A stretch of DNA of 64,000 nt, from assembly GCF_007741495.1 (NCBI RefSeq), contig NZ_CP036262.1, positions 2,728,001-2,792,000 on the forward strand, read 5' to 3'. A program made the position numbers and the translations under genes. The notes under the pieces are model-generated. The model was not told where the DNA came from. It ran no database searches and worked only from the letters and a program-made list of their open reading frames with translations. Positions 55,901 to 64,000 of the stretch are shown piece by piece; positions within the stretch are counted from its first letter, which is position 1, and every line of letters starts with the position of its first letter. The stretch is from Roseimaritima multifibrata. GTDB lineage: Bacteria > Planctomycetota > Planctomycetia > Pirellulales > Pirellulaceae.

Positions 55901-57027
55901 AAGAAGGGGTTGTGATCCGTCCGTTTTGTTTGGTCGGCAATGGAGTTTCGCATCACAACGAATTGCAGACGCTGCTGGGAAGCGGCCCTTATCCGTCTAG
56001 AAACGTGGCCGAAAACATGGCCGATATTGCGGCGGCCGAGGCGGCGGGACGATCGGGTAGCGAAGCGGTTCAGCAACTGAACGCGTCGCTTCCCCCTGGC
56101 ACTTTGACCAAATTGCTTCAGCGATTGTTAACGGTCGCCGGCAATGCAACGGCCGACTGGATCGCCTCTTTGGGACCGGAGCGGCGATCCTTCCGCGATC
56201 AGTTGGATGATGGGACTCCGCTACAGGTGACGCTGCAACCGAACGCGGATGGTTCAAAGTTGACGATCGATTTTGAAGGAACGGGGAAGGTGCATCCTCA
56301 TGGATTTAACGCAACGCCATCGATTGTCACGTCCGCCGTGCTGTACGTTCTAAGATCCGTATCACCGACCAAGTTGCCGCTGTGCGATGGCGTGCTACAG
56401 CGTATCGATTTGAAAATTCCTGAAGGACTATTGGATCCGCCGGCGGACGAAGACCCTGCAAAATGTCCGGCGGTTGTCGCTGGGAATGTCGAAACCAGCA
56501 ACCGAGTCGTCGATGTGCTCTTGGGAGCCATTGGCGGTGTCGCGGCGTCGCAGGGGACGATGAACAATCTGCTGTTGGGGAACGATCATTTCGGCTACTA
56601 CGAAACGATCGGTGGTGGAGCCGGGGCGACGGCATCGCAGCGTGGTGCGGACGCCGTTCATACTCACATGACGAACACCAGGATGACCGACCCTGAAGTC
56701 TTAGAATCAAGGCTGCCAGTCCGGTTATGGCAATTTGCAATCCGCCAAGGAAGCGGAGGCAAAGGAGAACATCGAGGCGGCAACGGAATGGTCCGAGAAT
56801 TAGAGTTCCTAGAACCGTTAACCCTTTCCTTGATCACATCGCGACGCACCACCGCCCCCTACGGCCAAGACGGAGGCGAACCAGGCGAATCAGGAAAGCA
56901 AGTCCTAAGAACCAAAGCAGGAGAGGAAGAACTGCCCCCAGCCGTCACCCGCCAAGTAGAACCGGGAGATCGTCTGGTAATCGAAACCCCAGGAGGGGGA
57001 GGTTTTGGACACGGAGACACGGAGTGA
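52951..57027 (+). CDS. fused 5-oxoprolinase / N-methylhydantoinase (HyuA-HyuB)
   Basis: An ATP-dependent cytosolic enzyme that opens 5-oxoproline or hydantoin rings. 1358 residues, comparable to the eukaryotic-type fused oxoprolinase (about 1290). The HyuA half begins WADVGGTFTDC (7-17), an actin-like phosphate-binding loop, and has GLDMGGTSTDVSRYEG near 372 and IAAGGGSICSV near 415. The HyuB half starts near residue 840 (VARRVQSIAEAMGEVIRRTS) with DYSCAVFLGDGSLVANAPHV, FITNDPYAGGSHLPDVTVIT and the end GGGGFGHGD. Between them, residues about 710-757 are encoded by a REP-like palindromic element (55082-55219) kept in frame. The start overlaps the GspJ-like stop, and a tandem array starts in its stop codon. 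Confidence 0.93.
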   Translation: MSSIEVWADVGGTFTDCLVLNPDAPDHLHRQSIKVLSSGLASATVVEQLASDSWLLEMPAAFTCDQFWIGAKVFSPQASAMGTVTVCDRLEPSAQAGKTKFRIVVDGTEGASEESEGFGAGQSLTLDARLEAPVLAARLLLQVPLSQSLSPLRVRLGTTRGTNALLTRSGAKTGLVINSGFGDLLSIGTQDRPDLFALDICKPIPLTDCVLEIAGRLDAAGKEIQPLDEAALANQFSELSASPDAPDVLAICLMNSHRNDLHERTVQQIARRCGFARVVRSSAVAPLPQLVPRAETTVLDAYLQPILEDYIDRVWEQFGGPSNCHLRWMTSGGNLVSSSAFRGVDSLLSGPAGGVVALARIADRVGARGAVGLDMGGTSTDVSRYEGSIGRRQESQLAGVRVLTPMMDIHTIAAGGGSICSVRDGRLIVGPESAGAAPGPACYGRGGPLTITDVNLLLGRLPIDRFPFPLDIPAAEQALQRVAQALPNDSTLDSQALAAGFLQIAITEMAEAVRVVTTAAGSDVRQMTLVGFGGAAGGHLCRVADALEITSIVDHPESGLLSAVGIGAAPLGKILTLALEQKIANKVSPGSGDSQATRITDSSAIRNLQQTSDALRSRTLEGFASAESLSPSEISAAEVAVEVDVRYVGTQASLPVAVDPLDRLAARFDQLHAKTFGYDRPEMEIETIAIRCEATLKERVNGEESTSANNLAAGRKPSGQQSNLTDVGGEAGDANSIAGQDIASSEVGPEGSRPAAKNLGRAPSANSETLPTWDRLQLEPGQVISGPAIVSGPHSVLIVESGWRAEVDSEGWIQLERTVSESSSDLVSDTQETSDDAIAMEVVARRVQSIAEAMGEVIRRTSVSINVKERRDYSCAVFLGDGSLVANAPHVPVHLGAMGHTVRRMITEFPQMVAGDCFITNDPYAGGSHLPDVTVITPVFCAQSDAKRPTGWVADFFVASRCHHAEIGGMVPGSMAPAATNLSQEGVVIRPFCLVGNGVSHHNELQTLLGSGPYPSRNVAENMADIAAAEAAGRSGSEAVQQLNASLPPGTLTKLLQRLLTVAGNATADWIASLGPERRSFRDQLDDGTPLQVTLQPNADGSKLTIDFEGTGKVHPHGFNATPSIVTSAVLYVLRSVSPTKLPLCDGVLQRIDLKIPEGLLDPPADEDPAKCPAVVAGNVETSNRVVDVLLGAIGGVAASQGTMNNLLLGNDHFGYYETIGGGAGATASQRGADAVHTHMTNTRMTDPEVLESRLPVRLWQFAIRQGSGGKGEHRGGNGMVRELEFLEPLTLSLITSRRTTAPYGQDGGEPGESGKQVLRTKAGEEELPPAVTRQVEPGDRLVIETPGGGGFGHGDTE
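55082..55219. repeat. REP-like inverted repeat inside the oxoprolinase gene
   Basis: The 27-base arms 55082-55108 and 55193-55219 are complementary with one mismatch and contain GGCGCAAGCCCTCCGGCC. They lie in the HyuA-HyuB linker and are translated in frame (about LAAGRKPSGQQ and VGPEGSRPAAK). Confidence 0.93.
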
Positions 57028-57110
57028 AGGAGTGAAGGAGTGAAGGAGTGAAGGAGTGAAGGAGTGAAGGAGTGAAGGAGTGAAGGAGTGAAGGAGTGAA
57101 GGAGTGAAGG
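57021..57110. repeat. 11-copy tandem array of the octamer GGAGTGAA
   Basis: Perfect 8-bp repeat beginning within the last codons of the oxoprolinase gene; the stop TGA (57025-57027) is inside the first unit. Every unit contains TGA. Confidence 0.97.
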
Positions 57111-57136
57111 ACCATGCGCGAAAAGTCAATTATTAT

Positions 57137-57199
57137 CCCAGCTCCCAGCTCCCAGCTCCCAGCTCCCAGCTCCCAACTCCCAACTCCCAACTCCCAACT
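57137..57199. repeat. heptamer array CCCAGCT x5 then CCCAACT x4
   Basis: CCCAACT is the reverse complement cycle of GGGAGTT, the unit of the array at 11190-11546, so the same heptamer is present in inverted orientation 46 kb away. The first five units differ by a single A-to-G change. Confidence 0.97.
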
Positions 57200-57279
57200 C
57201 CTTGTCTCCTTGTCTCCTTGTCTCCTTGTCTCCTTGTCTCCTTGTCTCCTTGTCTCCTTGTCTCCTTGTCTCCTTGTCT
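57200..57279. repeat. 10-copy tandem array of the octamer CCTTGTCT
   Basis: Directly abuts the heptamer array and ends 14 bases before the 3' end of the Ycf48-like gene on the opposite strand. Perfect copies throughout. Confidence 0.97.
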
Positions 57280-57293
57280 CCCAATCCAAGCCT

Positions 57294-60290
57294 CTACTGA
57301 AACCTTACTACCGTCCAGTCCTCGGCGTTGACTTGGGCTCCTTCCCAGGAGTTTTGTTGGCCTTGGCGGTGGTCGAAGCGGATGTTCCAGGTGCTGCCGC
57401 TGGGGATGGGGAGCGTTTGTAAGTCGCTGCGGCGGATTGCGGCTTCGACACAGATCGTGTCCTGGTCGTTGCGGACGTCGACGAACCACATCGGTTGCCA
57501 ACCTGTGAATGCATTGCAGGTGTCTCGCGTTCGCCCTTCGGCGTCGACTTCCAGTGCAAACGCGGTCAGCAAGTCACCGTCGATGTCGATCTTGAGGACC
57601 AGTCGGTCGCCAAGGTTTAGGTCGGCGTCTCGCGTCGCTGCGGTGGTCTCGTTTGCACCCTTTAGCTGCGGGAGAATCCTGGGCCCGACTGCGGACCAGT
57701 AAACGTGCTGGGAATCGTAAGCGAAACGAATGTCGTACCCTTGGGAGTTCCGGTACGGTTTGGATTGCCAGCAGGCTTCGTTCAGTTTTCCATCCAGAAA
57801 AGGACGTTCCGCCGAATGAAGGGCCCGCGTCGCGTTCGCCTCTTGCGGATTCAGCAGCGGAGACCAGCTGTCCATTTCGCTCAGGTGCTTTGATTGTTTT
57901 GCCAGTTGGGTCAACGGTGTTCCACCCAGTGTTTCCTCTTCTGGATTGCTTGATTGCCGGTGCCGGATCAAGGCGACCATGGGATGGAAGTCCCAGCTCA
58001 GGTCGAACTCGTTTGCCGAACGGTCTTGCGGTGTTTCGTGCGACGTCGTCCGGTCGGGCGTGATGATCAGGTTTTCGACCGAACTGGCTTGCCGGATCGG
58101 CGAAGGATCGTCGCTGGAGAATGGGGAGAATTGGACGTTTGTCGCCACCGGTTGCGGGGTGTGCGCTTGCAGCCGACGCGTACGGTGCAGTGCCGACCAC
58201 TCTTGGCTGAAATGCAAGGCTTCTCCTCGCAGCTGAGCCCAGCGTCCAAGCGGGGTGTCGGGGATTTCCGAAGCGACGACCGAGAGTGCCTGGAGGTACA
58301 GACGCGGTTGGTCCGTACGCTGACAGCCTTGCAGGATTTGTCTTGCCAAACGCGTTCGATTTTCAGTGGGCGTTTGGCTGAGGGTTAACCGCAATCGATG
58401 GACAAACGACCCATTTCGGTCGCCGTCATCCAGCATCCTTTGGATCATGGCGACTTCGCTTCCGCGGGCTTGAAGTATTTGCAGCGTCCGTCGATTGGCG
58501 GCCGTTTCAATCGTCCGCGTTTCCGTGGTCCCCAGCCTGACGTATCCGTCCAGCGGGTCCGAAATCGAGCGGCCTAGCGGGACGAGTGCATCATGTGTGC
58601 GACGGAAATGCAGATCGTCCGTCGAACGGTTTCTGACGCCTAATATCGCATCCGTATCCTGTTGAAGATCGACCAACAGAAGTCCCGATTGAGGCAACAA
58701 AGCGCGGCGGTAGAGACTCCAGTCGGCGTATGATTTTGCCGTTGGTTCGAGGACTCGCTGGACGCCATTTTGAATCGCAAGTTCGATCCAGTCGCGTCGT
58801 TGGTCGGGATCGATTTTGTCGCTGATCACCAGCACGCGTGGGCGGTAGGCTTTCAGAGCGTGTTGGATCGACACACTTTCCAGGTTGGTTGGAATTTGGT
58901 CCGGCGAGTTTGGCAGTTTGAACCCAACCGCTTCTCGGCCCGCCGAAGTGGGGCTGGCGATCTCGGTCGGTTTGGGAGCCGCGGGATGCCACTCGAAAAT
59001 TTCTCCACCACCAAGCTGGCAAGCGACCTGTGTTCCCAGCGTGGCGGCTCGAGGGGAAAAAGGGTCCAGGTGCGGCGTTTCTTGAGCGGTGCTAACAACG
59101 ACTCGGTGGCCTCGTTCGAGGGCTTCGTTGGCTACGAAGGACCAGGGGACGTCCGTTAACTTGTCGCCGACCACAAGGATTGCGGCTCTTGAATTCCCGC
59201 CTCGCTGCGTGCGCCAGGAACGACCACCATCGCGGGTGGCCAAAATGGTGCCAAATGCGCCCACGGCCCAGCCTCGTTGTGCGTCCTGAAAAGAGATGTC
59301 GTTTAAAGAAGCGTGGATGGGCGTTGAAAAAGACTCTTCCGTTCCCGCGGGGTGCCGGTGGAGGATCTTGGTGCCGGGCATTCCGGCCAAATAGAAATTG
59401 GTTTGACCGGTTTCGGCTCGCCCAGCATTCGATGGAAGCGGGGCAATCGCGGCGGCTAAAGGCGAAAATTCCGCAGGGGCTGAAACGGACTTCCATTGGC
59501 GTCCACCGTCGGTTGATTGATAGACCGCATTTTGACTGCCGATGGCGATTCGTTGCGGCCCGCTGCCGGTGACCCTTTGCAGGTGAGCATCGGCAAGGAC
59601 TTTTAGCGGAGCGGTTTGCAGGGTCGCATAGAAATGCATGACCCCGTCATCGCCAAGAACGTTTAGAGGGCCGTGAAGCGAACCCGACATCGAAATCGCT
59701 CGGCGAAGTCCGTCCGTCGACACTCCGGCCCATGTTCGGCCTCCGTCGACACTGTGGAAGATGGCGGAAGTGTGCACGGGGGAAAAGTCGCCGATCGCCA
59801 GCACCGATCCGTTCTCTTCCATTTTGACGCCGCGCAGGAAGGGCAGGTCGTCGCCGTAGGTTTTCCAGGTTCGGCCGCCATTAAGGGTGATCAGTAGGAC
59901 GCCGCGGCTGATTTGGGTATCGGCTTCGTAGTATCCGCCCACGGCGGCTCCACGCTTTGCATCGACAAAATCGACGTCGACCAATTGCACGTGCGTGGGG
60001 CTGTCCTGAAGTTCCCAGCGGTCCCCGCCGGTGTCGGTCACCAGGATCACGCCCCGGTCTCCCACGGCCCAGCCGCGGTCGGCATCGACGAACGTCACCG
60101 AGCGTAGCGATGCATCCGATTTCAGCCAGCTGCGGGTCGCATAGCCCGGAACCGACGACGAATCCTCTGCGGCGGCCAGCGAGGCCAGCAGCCACAGCGA
60201 CAGAGTGATCGCTCCTCGCAGAATGCGTCGTGGCGAGTGTGGCAGGACGTTTCCCGCTTTCAAAATCACGGGGGCATGCTTTCTGATCAT
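57294..60290 (-). CDS. secreted Ycf48-like propeller protein with CBM9-like C-terminus
   Basis: 998 residues with a signal peptide (ITLSLWLLASLAAA, about 29-42). Residues about 55-360 carry BNR/Ycf48-type propeller blades: SVTFVDADRGWAVGDRGVIL, VDVDFVDAKRGAAVGG, IFHSVDGGRTWAGVS, DISFQDAQRGWAVGAFGTIL and TRDGGRSWRTQ. A middle region starting RAAILVVGDKLTDVPWSFVA with GHRVVVSTAQE and later YRPRVLVISDKI is shaped like a PIG-L/LmbE deacetylase but lacks its HPDDE motif. The last 200 residues (RPFLDGKLNEACWQSKPYRN, then IRFAYDSQHVYWSA, LVLKIDIDGD) resemble a CBM9/DOMON carbohydrate- or haem-binding domain. ATGA overlap with crcB upstream indicates coupling. Role unknown; likely binds a glycan outside the cytoplasm. 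Confidence 0.82.
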   Translation of the reverse strand: MIRKHAPVILKAGNVLPHSPRRILRGAITLSLWLLASLAAAEDSSSVPGYATRSWLKSDASLRSVTFVDADRGWAVGDRGVILVTDTGGDRWELQDSPTHVQLVDVDFVDAKRGAAVGGYYEADTQISRGVLLITLNGGRTWKTYGDDLPFLRGVKMEENGSVLAIGDFSPVHTSAIFHSVDGGRTWAGVSTDGLRRAISMSGSLHGPLNVLGDDGVMHFYATLQTAPLKVLADAHLQRVTGSGPQRIAIGSQNAVYQSTDGGRQWKSVSAPAEFSPLAAAIAPLPSNAGRAETGQTNFYLAGMPGTKILHRHPAGTEESFSTPIHASLNDISFQDAQRGWAVGAFGTILATRDGGRSWRTQRGGNSRAAILVVGDKLTDVPWSFVANEALERGHRVVVSTAQETPHLDPFSPRAATLGTQVACQLGGGEIFEWHPAAPKPTEIASPTSAGREAVGFKLPNSPDQIPTNLESVSIQHALKAYRPRVLVISDKIDPDQRRDWIELAIQNGVQRVLEPTAKSYADWSLYRRALLPQSGLLLVDLQQDTDAILGVRNRSTDDLHFRRTHDALVPLGRSISDPLDGYVRLGTTETRTIETAANRRTLQILQARGSEVAMIQRMLDDGDRNGSFVHRLRLTLSQTPTENRTRLARQILQGCQRTDQPRLYLQALSVVASEIPDTPLGRWAQLRGEALHFSQEWSALHRTRRLQAHTPQPVATNVQFSPFSSDDPSPIRQASSVENLIITPDRTTSHETPQDRSANEFDLSWDFHPMVALIRHRQSSNPEEETLGGTPLTQLAKQSKHLSEMDSWSPLLNPQEANATRALHSAERPFLDGKLNEACWQSKPYRNSQGYDIRFAYDSQHVYWSAVGPRILPQLKGANETTAATRDADLNLGDRLVLKIDIDGDLLTAFALEVDAEGRTRDTCNAFTGWQPMWFVDVRNDQDTICVEAAIRRSDLQTLPIPSGSTWNIRFDHRQGQQNSWEGAQVNAEDWTVVRFQ

Positions 60291-60688
60291 GATGCTAACT
60301 CACGCACAATATAGCTTCCGAGCCAAAACGCAAAAAAACCGACCACCAGATGGGCGGCCGTATGCATCATCAGCCAGTGAGGGCGTCCTTCGCCCCCCAT
60401 CGCCCATGATTCGGCTGCAAAGGTAGAAAACGTCGTTAATCCGCCCAACAGTCCCACGCGAAGCAATAAGACCTGTCGCTCGGACAGCTGTGAAGCTTCC
60501 AACGCGACCCATTCCCCTAGCAGGCCGATGGCAAAGCAACCGATGGCGTTTGCCACAAGCGTGCCCAACATCGCTTTCCCGCCTGGTAAAGCGGGCAACA
60601 TAACGGTCAGGCCGTGTCTTAGGACGGCTCCAATGGCTCCACCCAATCCAACAGCCAACAGATCGGCAAATAGGCCGGGACGCGGCAT
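60287..60688 (-). CDS. crcB: fluoride ion channel CrcB/Fluc
   Basis: A dual-topology channel that exports toxic fluoride. 133 residues with four membrane helices. Signature segments are GGAIGAVLRHGL (16-27), GTLVANAIGCFAIGLLGEW (about 42-60, with the pore Asn) and VGLLGGLTTFSTFAAES (about 78-94), holding the T-T-F-S-T-F box of the central sodium site and Phe-lined pore. Only one copy is present, consistent with a homodimer. I found no convincing fluoride riboswitch in the roughly 230 bases upstream. Its stop overlaps the start of the Ycf48-like gene by four bases. Confidence 0.96.
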   Translation of the reverse strand: MPRPGLFADLLAVGLGGAIGAVLRHGLTVMLPALPGGKAMLGTLVANAIGCFAIGLLGEWVALEASQLSERQVLLLRVGLLGGLTTFSTFAAESWAMGGEGRPHWLMMHTAAHLVVGFFAFWLGSYIVRELAS

Positions 60689-60921
60689 GAGGCGAGCCTT
60701 GGGAAGGGGGAAAACGAACGATATGAACGAAATCGACGGAAATTAAGGGCGGGTTGGGAGGGCATCCTAGCGAGCGAACGCCAAATTCAGCAATGTCGTT
60801 TCTAAATGACCATTGCCATTCTGGCGGTCGGATTCTAGATTTAGGGTTAAATGAGAGCCGAACTCTCTTTGTTGGCATCTGTTTGCCTGTTTCTGAACCC
60901 CTGAATGAACGGAAGTTTCCG

Positions 60922-62697
60922 ATGAGCACCGCGAAAGCCGCGTCCGACACGCAACTGATGACTGGAGCCGATATCCTAGTCAAGTCGCTGGTCGATCACG
61001 GCGTCGAGGTCCTATTTGCTTATCCCGGCGGCTGCAGCATGCCAATGCATCAGGCGTTGACTCGCTACGGAGATTCGCTCCGGACGATTCTGCCGCGGCA
61101 CGAGCAAGGGGGAGCTTTCGCCGCCCAAGGTTATTCCCGTAGTACGGGTAAAGTTGGCGTCGTGATGGCGACCAGTGGCCCTGGAGCCACCAATTTGGTC
61201 ACCGCGATTGCGGACGCAAAACTGGATAGCATTCCAATGGTTTGCATCACCGGACAGGTTCCTACGGGAATCATCGGTACCGATGCTTTCCAAGAATGCC
61301 CGATGGTTGAAGTCTGCCGTGGGATTACAAAACACCATTATTTGGTGACCGATGTCAAAGATTTGCCGCGGATCATGCGGGAAGCCTTCCATATCGCTTC
61401 GACCGGCCGTCCTGGCCCCGTCCTGATCGATATGCCCAAAGACGTCCAACTGGGATCGACGGTCCCGGATTGGGACGTGGAAATGAATTTGCCTGGCTAC
61501 CATCCCGACGCGACTCCCGTTGCGGATGAAAAGATCAAGCAGATGGTCGCAGCCATTCGCCGCGCCAAACGTCCGATCATCTACGCAGGTGGCGGGATCA
61601 TCAGTGGCGAAGCTAGCGCCGAACTGCGTGAACTGGTTGCCAAGACCGGGATCCCGATCACGACCACCGTGATGGGATTGGGGGCCTACCCTGCAGGCGA
61701 TCCGCTGTCGCTGGACATGCTGGGGATGCACGGTTCGGCTTACGCGAACTACGCCGTTCGCGACTGTGACCTATTGATCGCTTTGGGAGTTCGTTTTGAC
61801 GACCGGGTAACCGGAAAGGTCGAAGCGTTCGCCAAAGATGCAAAAATTATCCACGTCGATATCGATGCATCGGAACTAAATAAAAATAAATCGGCTCACA
61901 TCCCTGTTTGCGGCGACGTCAAACAGGTCCTCGGTGAACTGAACAAAGTCGTTCAGGCTCCCGAAGATATTAAAGAGTGGGTTCAGCACTGCAAAGCTTT
62001 GAAGTTGAAGTACCCGTTTAAGTACGACGAGAACTTCGACGGCATTTTGCAGCAGCATGCCATCAGTGAATTGTGCGACGTCACACGTGAGATGGATACG
62101 TATATCACGGTAGGCGTAGGGCAGCATCAAATGTGGGCGGCTCAGTTCTATCAGTTCACCAAACCACGAACCTGGCACAGCAGTAGTGGTCTGGGAACGA
62201 TGGGCTTTGGTTTGCCCGCAGCGATGGGCGTCCAAGCGGCACATCCGAACTCGTTGGTGGTTGATATCGACGGAGACGGAAGTTTCCAAATGAACATCCA
62301 GGAACTGGCGACCTGCTTCTGCGAAGAATTGCCGGTCAAGGTTCTGCTGTTGAATAATCAGCACCTTGGGATGGTTGTTCAGTGGGAAGACCGGTTCATG
62401 GATCGCAATCGAGCCCACACTTATCTAGGCCCAATCCATCACGAAGAAGCTAGCGGGAAAAGCGACGCCGATCCGTTTGCCTATGCCGAAGAACGCTATC
62501 CCGACTTTGTCGGAATCGCCAAAGCCTACGGTTGTGGGGCAGCAACGATTCGTCGCAAAGCCGATTTGCGGGATGCCTATAAAGAAATGATTGAACACAA
62601 AGGGCCTTACCTCTTGGATGTTCAGGTTCCTTATCAAGAACATGTGTTGCCAATGATCCCAGGTGGTCATACCGTCGACGACATGATTCTGGAATAA
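60922..62697 (+). CDS. ilvB: acetolactate synthase large subunit
   Basis: A ThDP-dependent enzyme making acetolactate or acetohydroxybutyrate, the first common step of branched-chain amino-acid synthesis. The ATG at 60922 has GGAAG 8 bases upstream; the open frame to 60754 is not family sequence. The 591-residue product holds [40 protein letters not shown] with the catalytic Glu near residue 60, [48 protein letters not shown], and the ThDP-Mg site [20 protein letters not shown] with [10 protein letters not shown] (about 447-480). No small regulatory subunit ilvN follows; it must be elsewhere. A strong terminator follows, so the gene is monocistronic. Confidence 0.96.
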   Translation: MSTAKAASDTQLMTGADILVKSLVDHGVEVLFAYPGGCSMPMHQALTRYGDSLRTILPRHEQGGAFAAQGYSRSTGKVGVVMATSGPGATNLVTAIADAKLDSIPMVCITGQVPTGIIGTDAFQECPMVEVCRGITKHHYLVTDVKDLPRIMREAFHIASTGRPGPVLIDMPKDVQLGSTVPDWDVEMNLPGYHPDATPVADEKIKQMVAAIRRAKRPIIYAGGGIISGEASAELRELVAKTGIPITTTVMGLGAYPAGDPLSLDMLGMHGSAYANYAVRDCDLLIALGVRFDDRVTGKVEAFAKDAKIIHVDIDASELNKNKSAHIPVCGDVKQVLGELNKVVQAPEDIKEWVQHCKALKLKYPFKYDENFDGILQQHAISELCDVTREMDTYITVGVGQHQMWAAQFYQFTKPRTWHSSSGLGTMGFGLPAAMGVQAAHPNSLVVDIDGDGSFQMNIQELATCFCEELPVKVLLLNNQHLGMVVQWEDRFMDRNRAHTYLGPIHHEEASGKSDADPFAYAEERYPDFVGIAKAYGCGAATIRRKADLRDAYKEMIEHKGPYLLDVQVPYQEHVLPMIPGGHTVDDMILE

Positions 62698-62732
62698 ACA
62701 ACGCATCGCTGAATAGCGAGTGAACAAAACGA

Positions 62733-62762
62733 AACCCGGTGACCAAGTTCGCCGGGTTTTTT
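62733..62762 (+). terminator. rho-independent terminator of ilvB
   Basis: A 10-bp stem AACCCGGTGA / TCGCCGGGTT (one T-G pair) with a 6-base loop and a T-tract, 35 bases after the stop. Confidence 0.92.
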
Positions 62763-62831
62763 CGTGCCTGGAACGAGTGGGGAATCCAACTTAGCTTCGC
62801 CTTTCGGGATGTGCGATTTATTAATAAAGAA

Positions 62832-63183
62832 AGTCTGGCTCCCCTCGCCCCTAAGCGAGCTCTTTGGGGCGGAAGAAATCTCTGCTAGCTCATTGCGTGA
62901 TCTCTGCCTCTTTTTTTGATTTAGAGGAGCTCGCTTGGGGGAGAGGGGCTGGGGGGGGGGGGGAGATTTCCAGGCGGCGATTTTGCAGCGAAGACGCAGT
63001 GAACGCCTCGGATTTCAAGCGGTTATGCCACGCCTTGCCCAGCGCTGTCGGCCCCTCTCCCCCAGCCCCTCTCCCCAAAAACAAGCCTTTGAATCGACCT
63101 TAATTGAATTAGCTGGCGAACCGTTGATCCGGTATCAAACCTGTTTTAAGCGAACTTGTTTTGAGGGTGAGGGGAGCCAGACT
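62832..63183. mobile_element. MITE-like 352-bp element, copy 1
   Basis: Bounded by 19-bp terminal inverted repeats: AGTCTGGCTCCCCTCGCCC at 62832-62850 and its complement at 63165-63183 with one mismatch. Internal inverted repeats are AAGCGAGCTC (62853-62862) with GAGCTCGCTT (62927-62936), and a GGGGGAGAGGGGCTGGGG stretch (interrupted here by a long G run) with CCCCCAGCCCCTCTCCCC near 63059. No transposase is encoded; short frames in all copies are by-products. Adjacent copies are separated by a repeated 55-bp spacer, giving a 407-408-bp period. Confidence 0.8.
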
Positions 63184-63238
63184 TTCTTCATGTATAGATC
63201 TCATCGCCTTTCGGGACGTGCGATTTATTAATAAAGAC

Positions 63239-63591
63239 AGTCTGGCTCCCCTCGCCCCTAAGCGAGCTCTTTGTTGCGGAAGAAATCTCTGCTAGCTCAT
63301 TGCGTGATCTCTGCCTCTTTTTTTGATTTAGTGGAGCTCGCTTGGGGGAGAGGGGCTGGGGGAGAGGGGGAGATTTCCAGGCGGCGATTTTGCAGCGAAG
63401 ACGCAGTGAACGCCTCGGATTTCAAGCGGTTATGCCACGCCTTGCCCAGCGCTGTCGGCCCCTCTCCCCCAGCCCCTCTCCCCAAAAACAAGCCTCTGAA
63501 ACGTACTTTATTTGAACTAGCTGGCGAACCGTTGATCCAGTATCAAACCTGTTTTAAGCGAACTTGTTTTGAGGGCGAGGGGAGCCAGACT
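63239..63591. mobile_element. MITE-like element, copy 2
   Basis: Same structure as copy 1 with perfect 19-bp terminal inverted repeats (63239-63257 and 63573-63591). The internal G-rich arm reads GGGGGAGAGGGGCTGGGGGA without the extended G run of copy 1. A few dozen substitutions at most separate the copies. Confidence 0.82.
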
Positions 63592-63646
63592 TTCTTCATA
63601 TATAGATCTCATCGCCTTTCGGGACGTGCGATTTATTAATAAAGAC

Positions 63647-63998
63647 AGTCTGGCTCCCCTCGCCCCTAAGCGAGCTCTTTGTTGCGGAAGAAATCTCTGC
63701 TAGCTCATTGCGTGATCTCTGCCTCTTTTTTTGATTTAGTGGAGCTCGCTTGGGGAAGAGGGGCTGGGGGAGAGGGGGAGATTTCCAGGCGGCGATTTTG
63801 CAGCGAAGACGCAGTGAACGCCTCGGATTTCAAGCGGTTATGCCACGCCTTGCCCAGCGCTGTCGGCCCCTCTCCCCCAGCCCCTCTCCCCAAATACAAG
63901 CCTTTGAATCGACCTTAATTGAATTAGCTGGCGAACCGTTGATCCGGTATCAAACCGGTTTTAAGCGAGCTTGTTTTGAGGGCGAGGGGAGCCAGACT
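63647..63998. mobile_element. MITE-like element, copy 3, at the window edge
   Basis: Third copy with terminal inverted repeats 63647-63665 and 63980-63998. It ends two bases before the end of the window, so further copies may follow. Confidence 0.82.
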
Positions 63999-64000
63999 TT

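Noticed and set aside
60689-60921. Fluoride riboswitch upstream of crcB
   Set aside because: I could not find the conserved pseudoknot-forming core on the minus strand; a covariance-model search would be decisive.
62864-63918. Repeated 64-122-codon frames in the terminal-repeat elements
   Set aside because: They occur on both strands of each copy, include low-complexity Gly/Pro runs from G/C tracts, and show no start signal or family match.

Overview
The window reads as chromosome of a planctomycete close to Rhodopirellula/Pirellulales. Supporting signs are two intact DUF1559 proteins with prepilin-type N-termini and one decayed relative, an ECF-sigma/Ser-Thr-kinase remnant of a typically planctomycete type, an iduronate-sulfatase-like sulfatase, an enlarged YidC, several TTG/GTG starts, loosely packed genes, and many dispersed palindromic repeats. 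This assignment is inferred from family content; no rRNA is present to confirm it.

Layout. 1-5.6 kb: PPi-type phosphofructokinase and a secreted TPR protein on the minus strand, then a plus-strand run of three secreted proteins (EEP-fold hydrolase, alpha/beta hydrolase, parallel-beta-helix protein). 5.8-6.1 kb: tRNA-Ser(GCT) and tRNA-Lys(TTT) with a shared terminator. 6.4-11.1 kb: ApbE flavin transferase, a CrtI-like FAD oxidoreductase, a PhnP-like metallo-hydrolase and a TIM-barrel protein. 11.2-11.5 kb: a perfect 51-copy array of the 7-mer GGGAGTT. 11.7-14.9 kb: greA with a coupled membrane protein, a DUF1559 pseudopilin-like protein and a lipoprotein. 15.1-16.0 kb: seven copies of a 124-bp two-hairpin repeat. 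16-23 kb: YidC with an apparent PDZ insertion, rpsU, tRNA-Val(TAC), an NCS2-type permease and a sulfatase. 23.3-26.8 kb: a genomic scar zone holding a frame-broken DUF1559 remnant, three nested microsatellite arrays, a 69-bp palindromic repeat array, and a deletion scar joining an ECF sigma N-terminus to the tail of a kinase. 27-30 kb: a low-complexity membrane-anchored protein and a cysteine-rich secreted protein.

30.5-57.0 kb is the most coherent block, all on the plus strand: DUF1559 protein, PQQ-like beta-propeller, PilB/GspE-1, PilT, PilB/GspE-2, PilC/GspF, then six pseudopilin or pseudopilin-like genes (GspG-, H-, I-, K- and J-like plus one unassigned), followed by a fused 5-oxoprolinase/hydantoinase coupled to the last of them. 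Together they would drive and retract a pseudopilus in the inner membrane. The fibre subunits are two to several times the usual size, and no secretin, PilMNO or prepilin peptidase lies in the window. This is my candidate for an under-described system.

57.0-57.3 kb carries four consecutive short tandem arrays, one starting in the oxoprolinase stop codon and one using the same heptamer as the 11 kb array, inverted. 57.3-60.7 kb: a Ycf48-like propeller protein with a CBM9-like C-terminus, coupled to crcB. 60.9-62.7 kb: acetolactate synthase large subunit with a strong terminator. 62.8-64.0 kb: three tandem copies of a ~352-bp element with 19-bp terminal inverted repeats, running up to the window edge.
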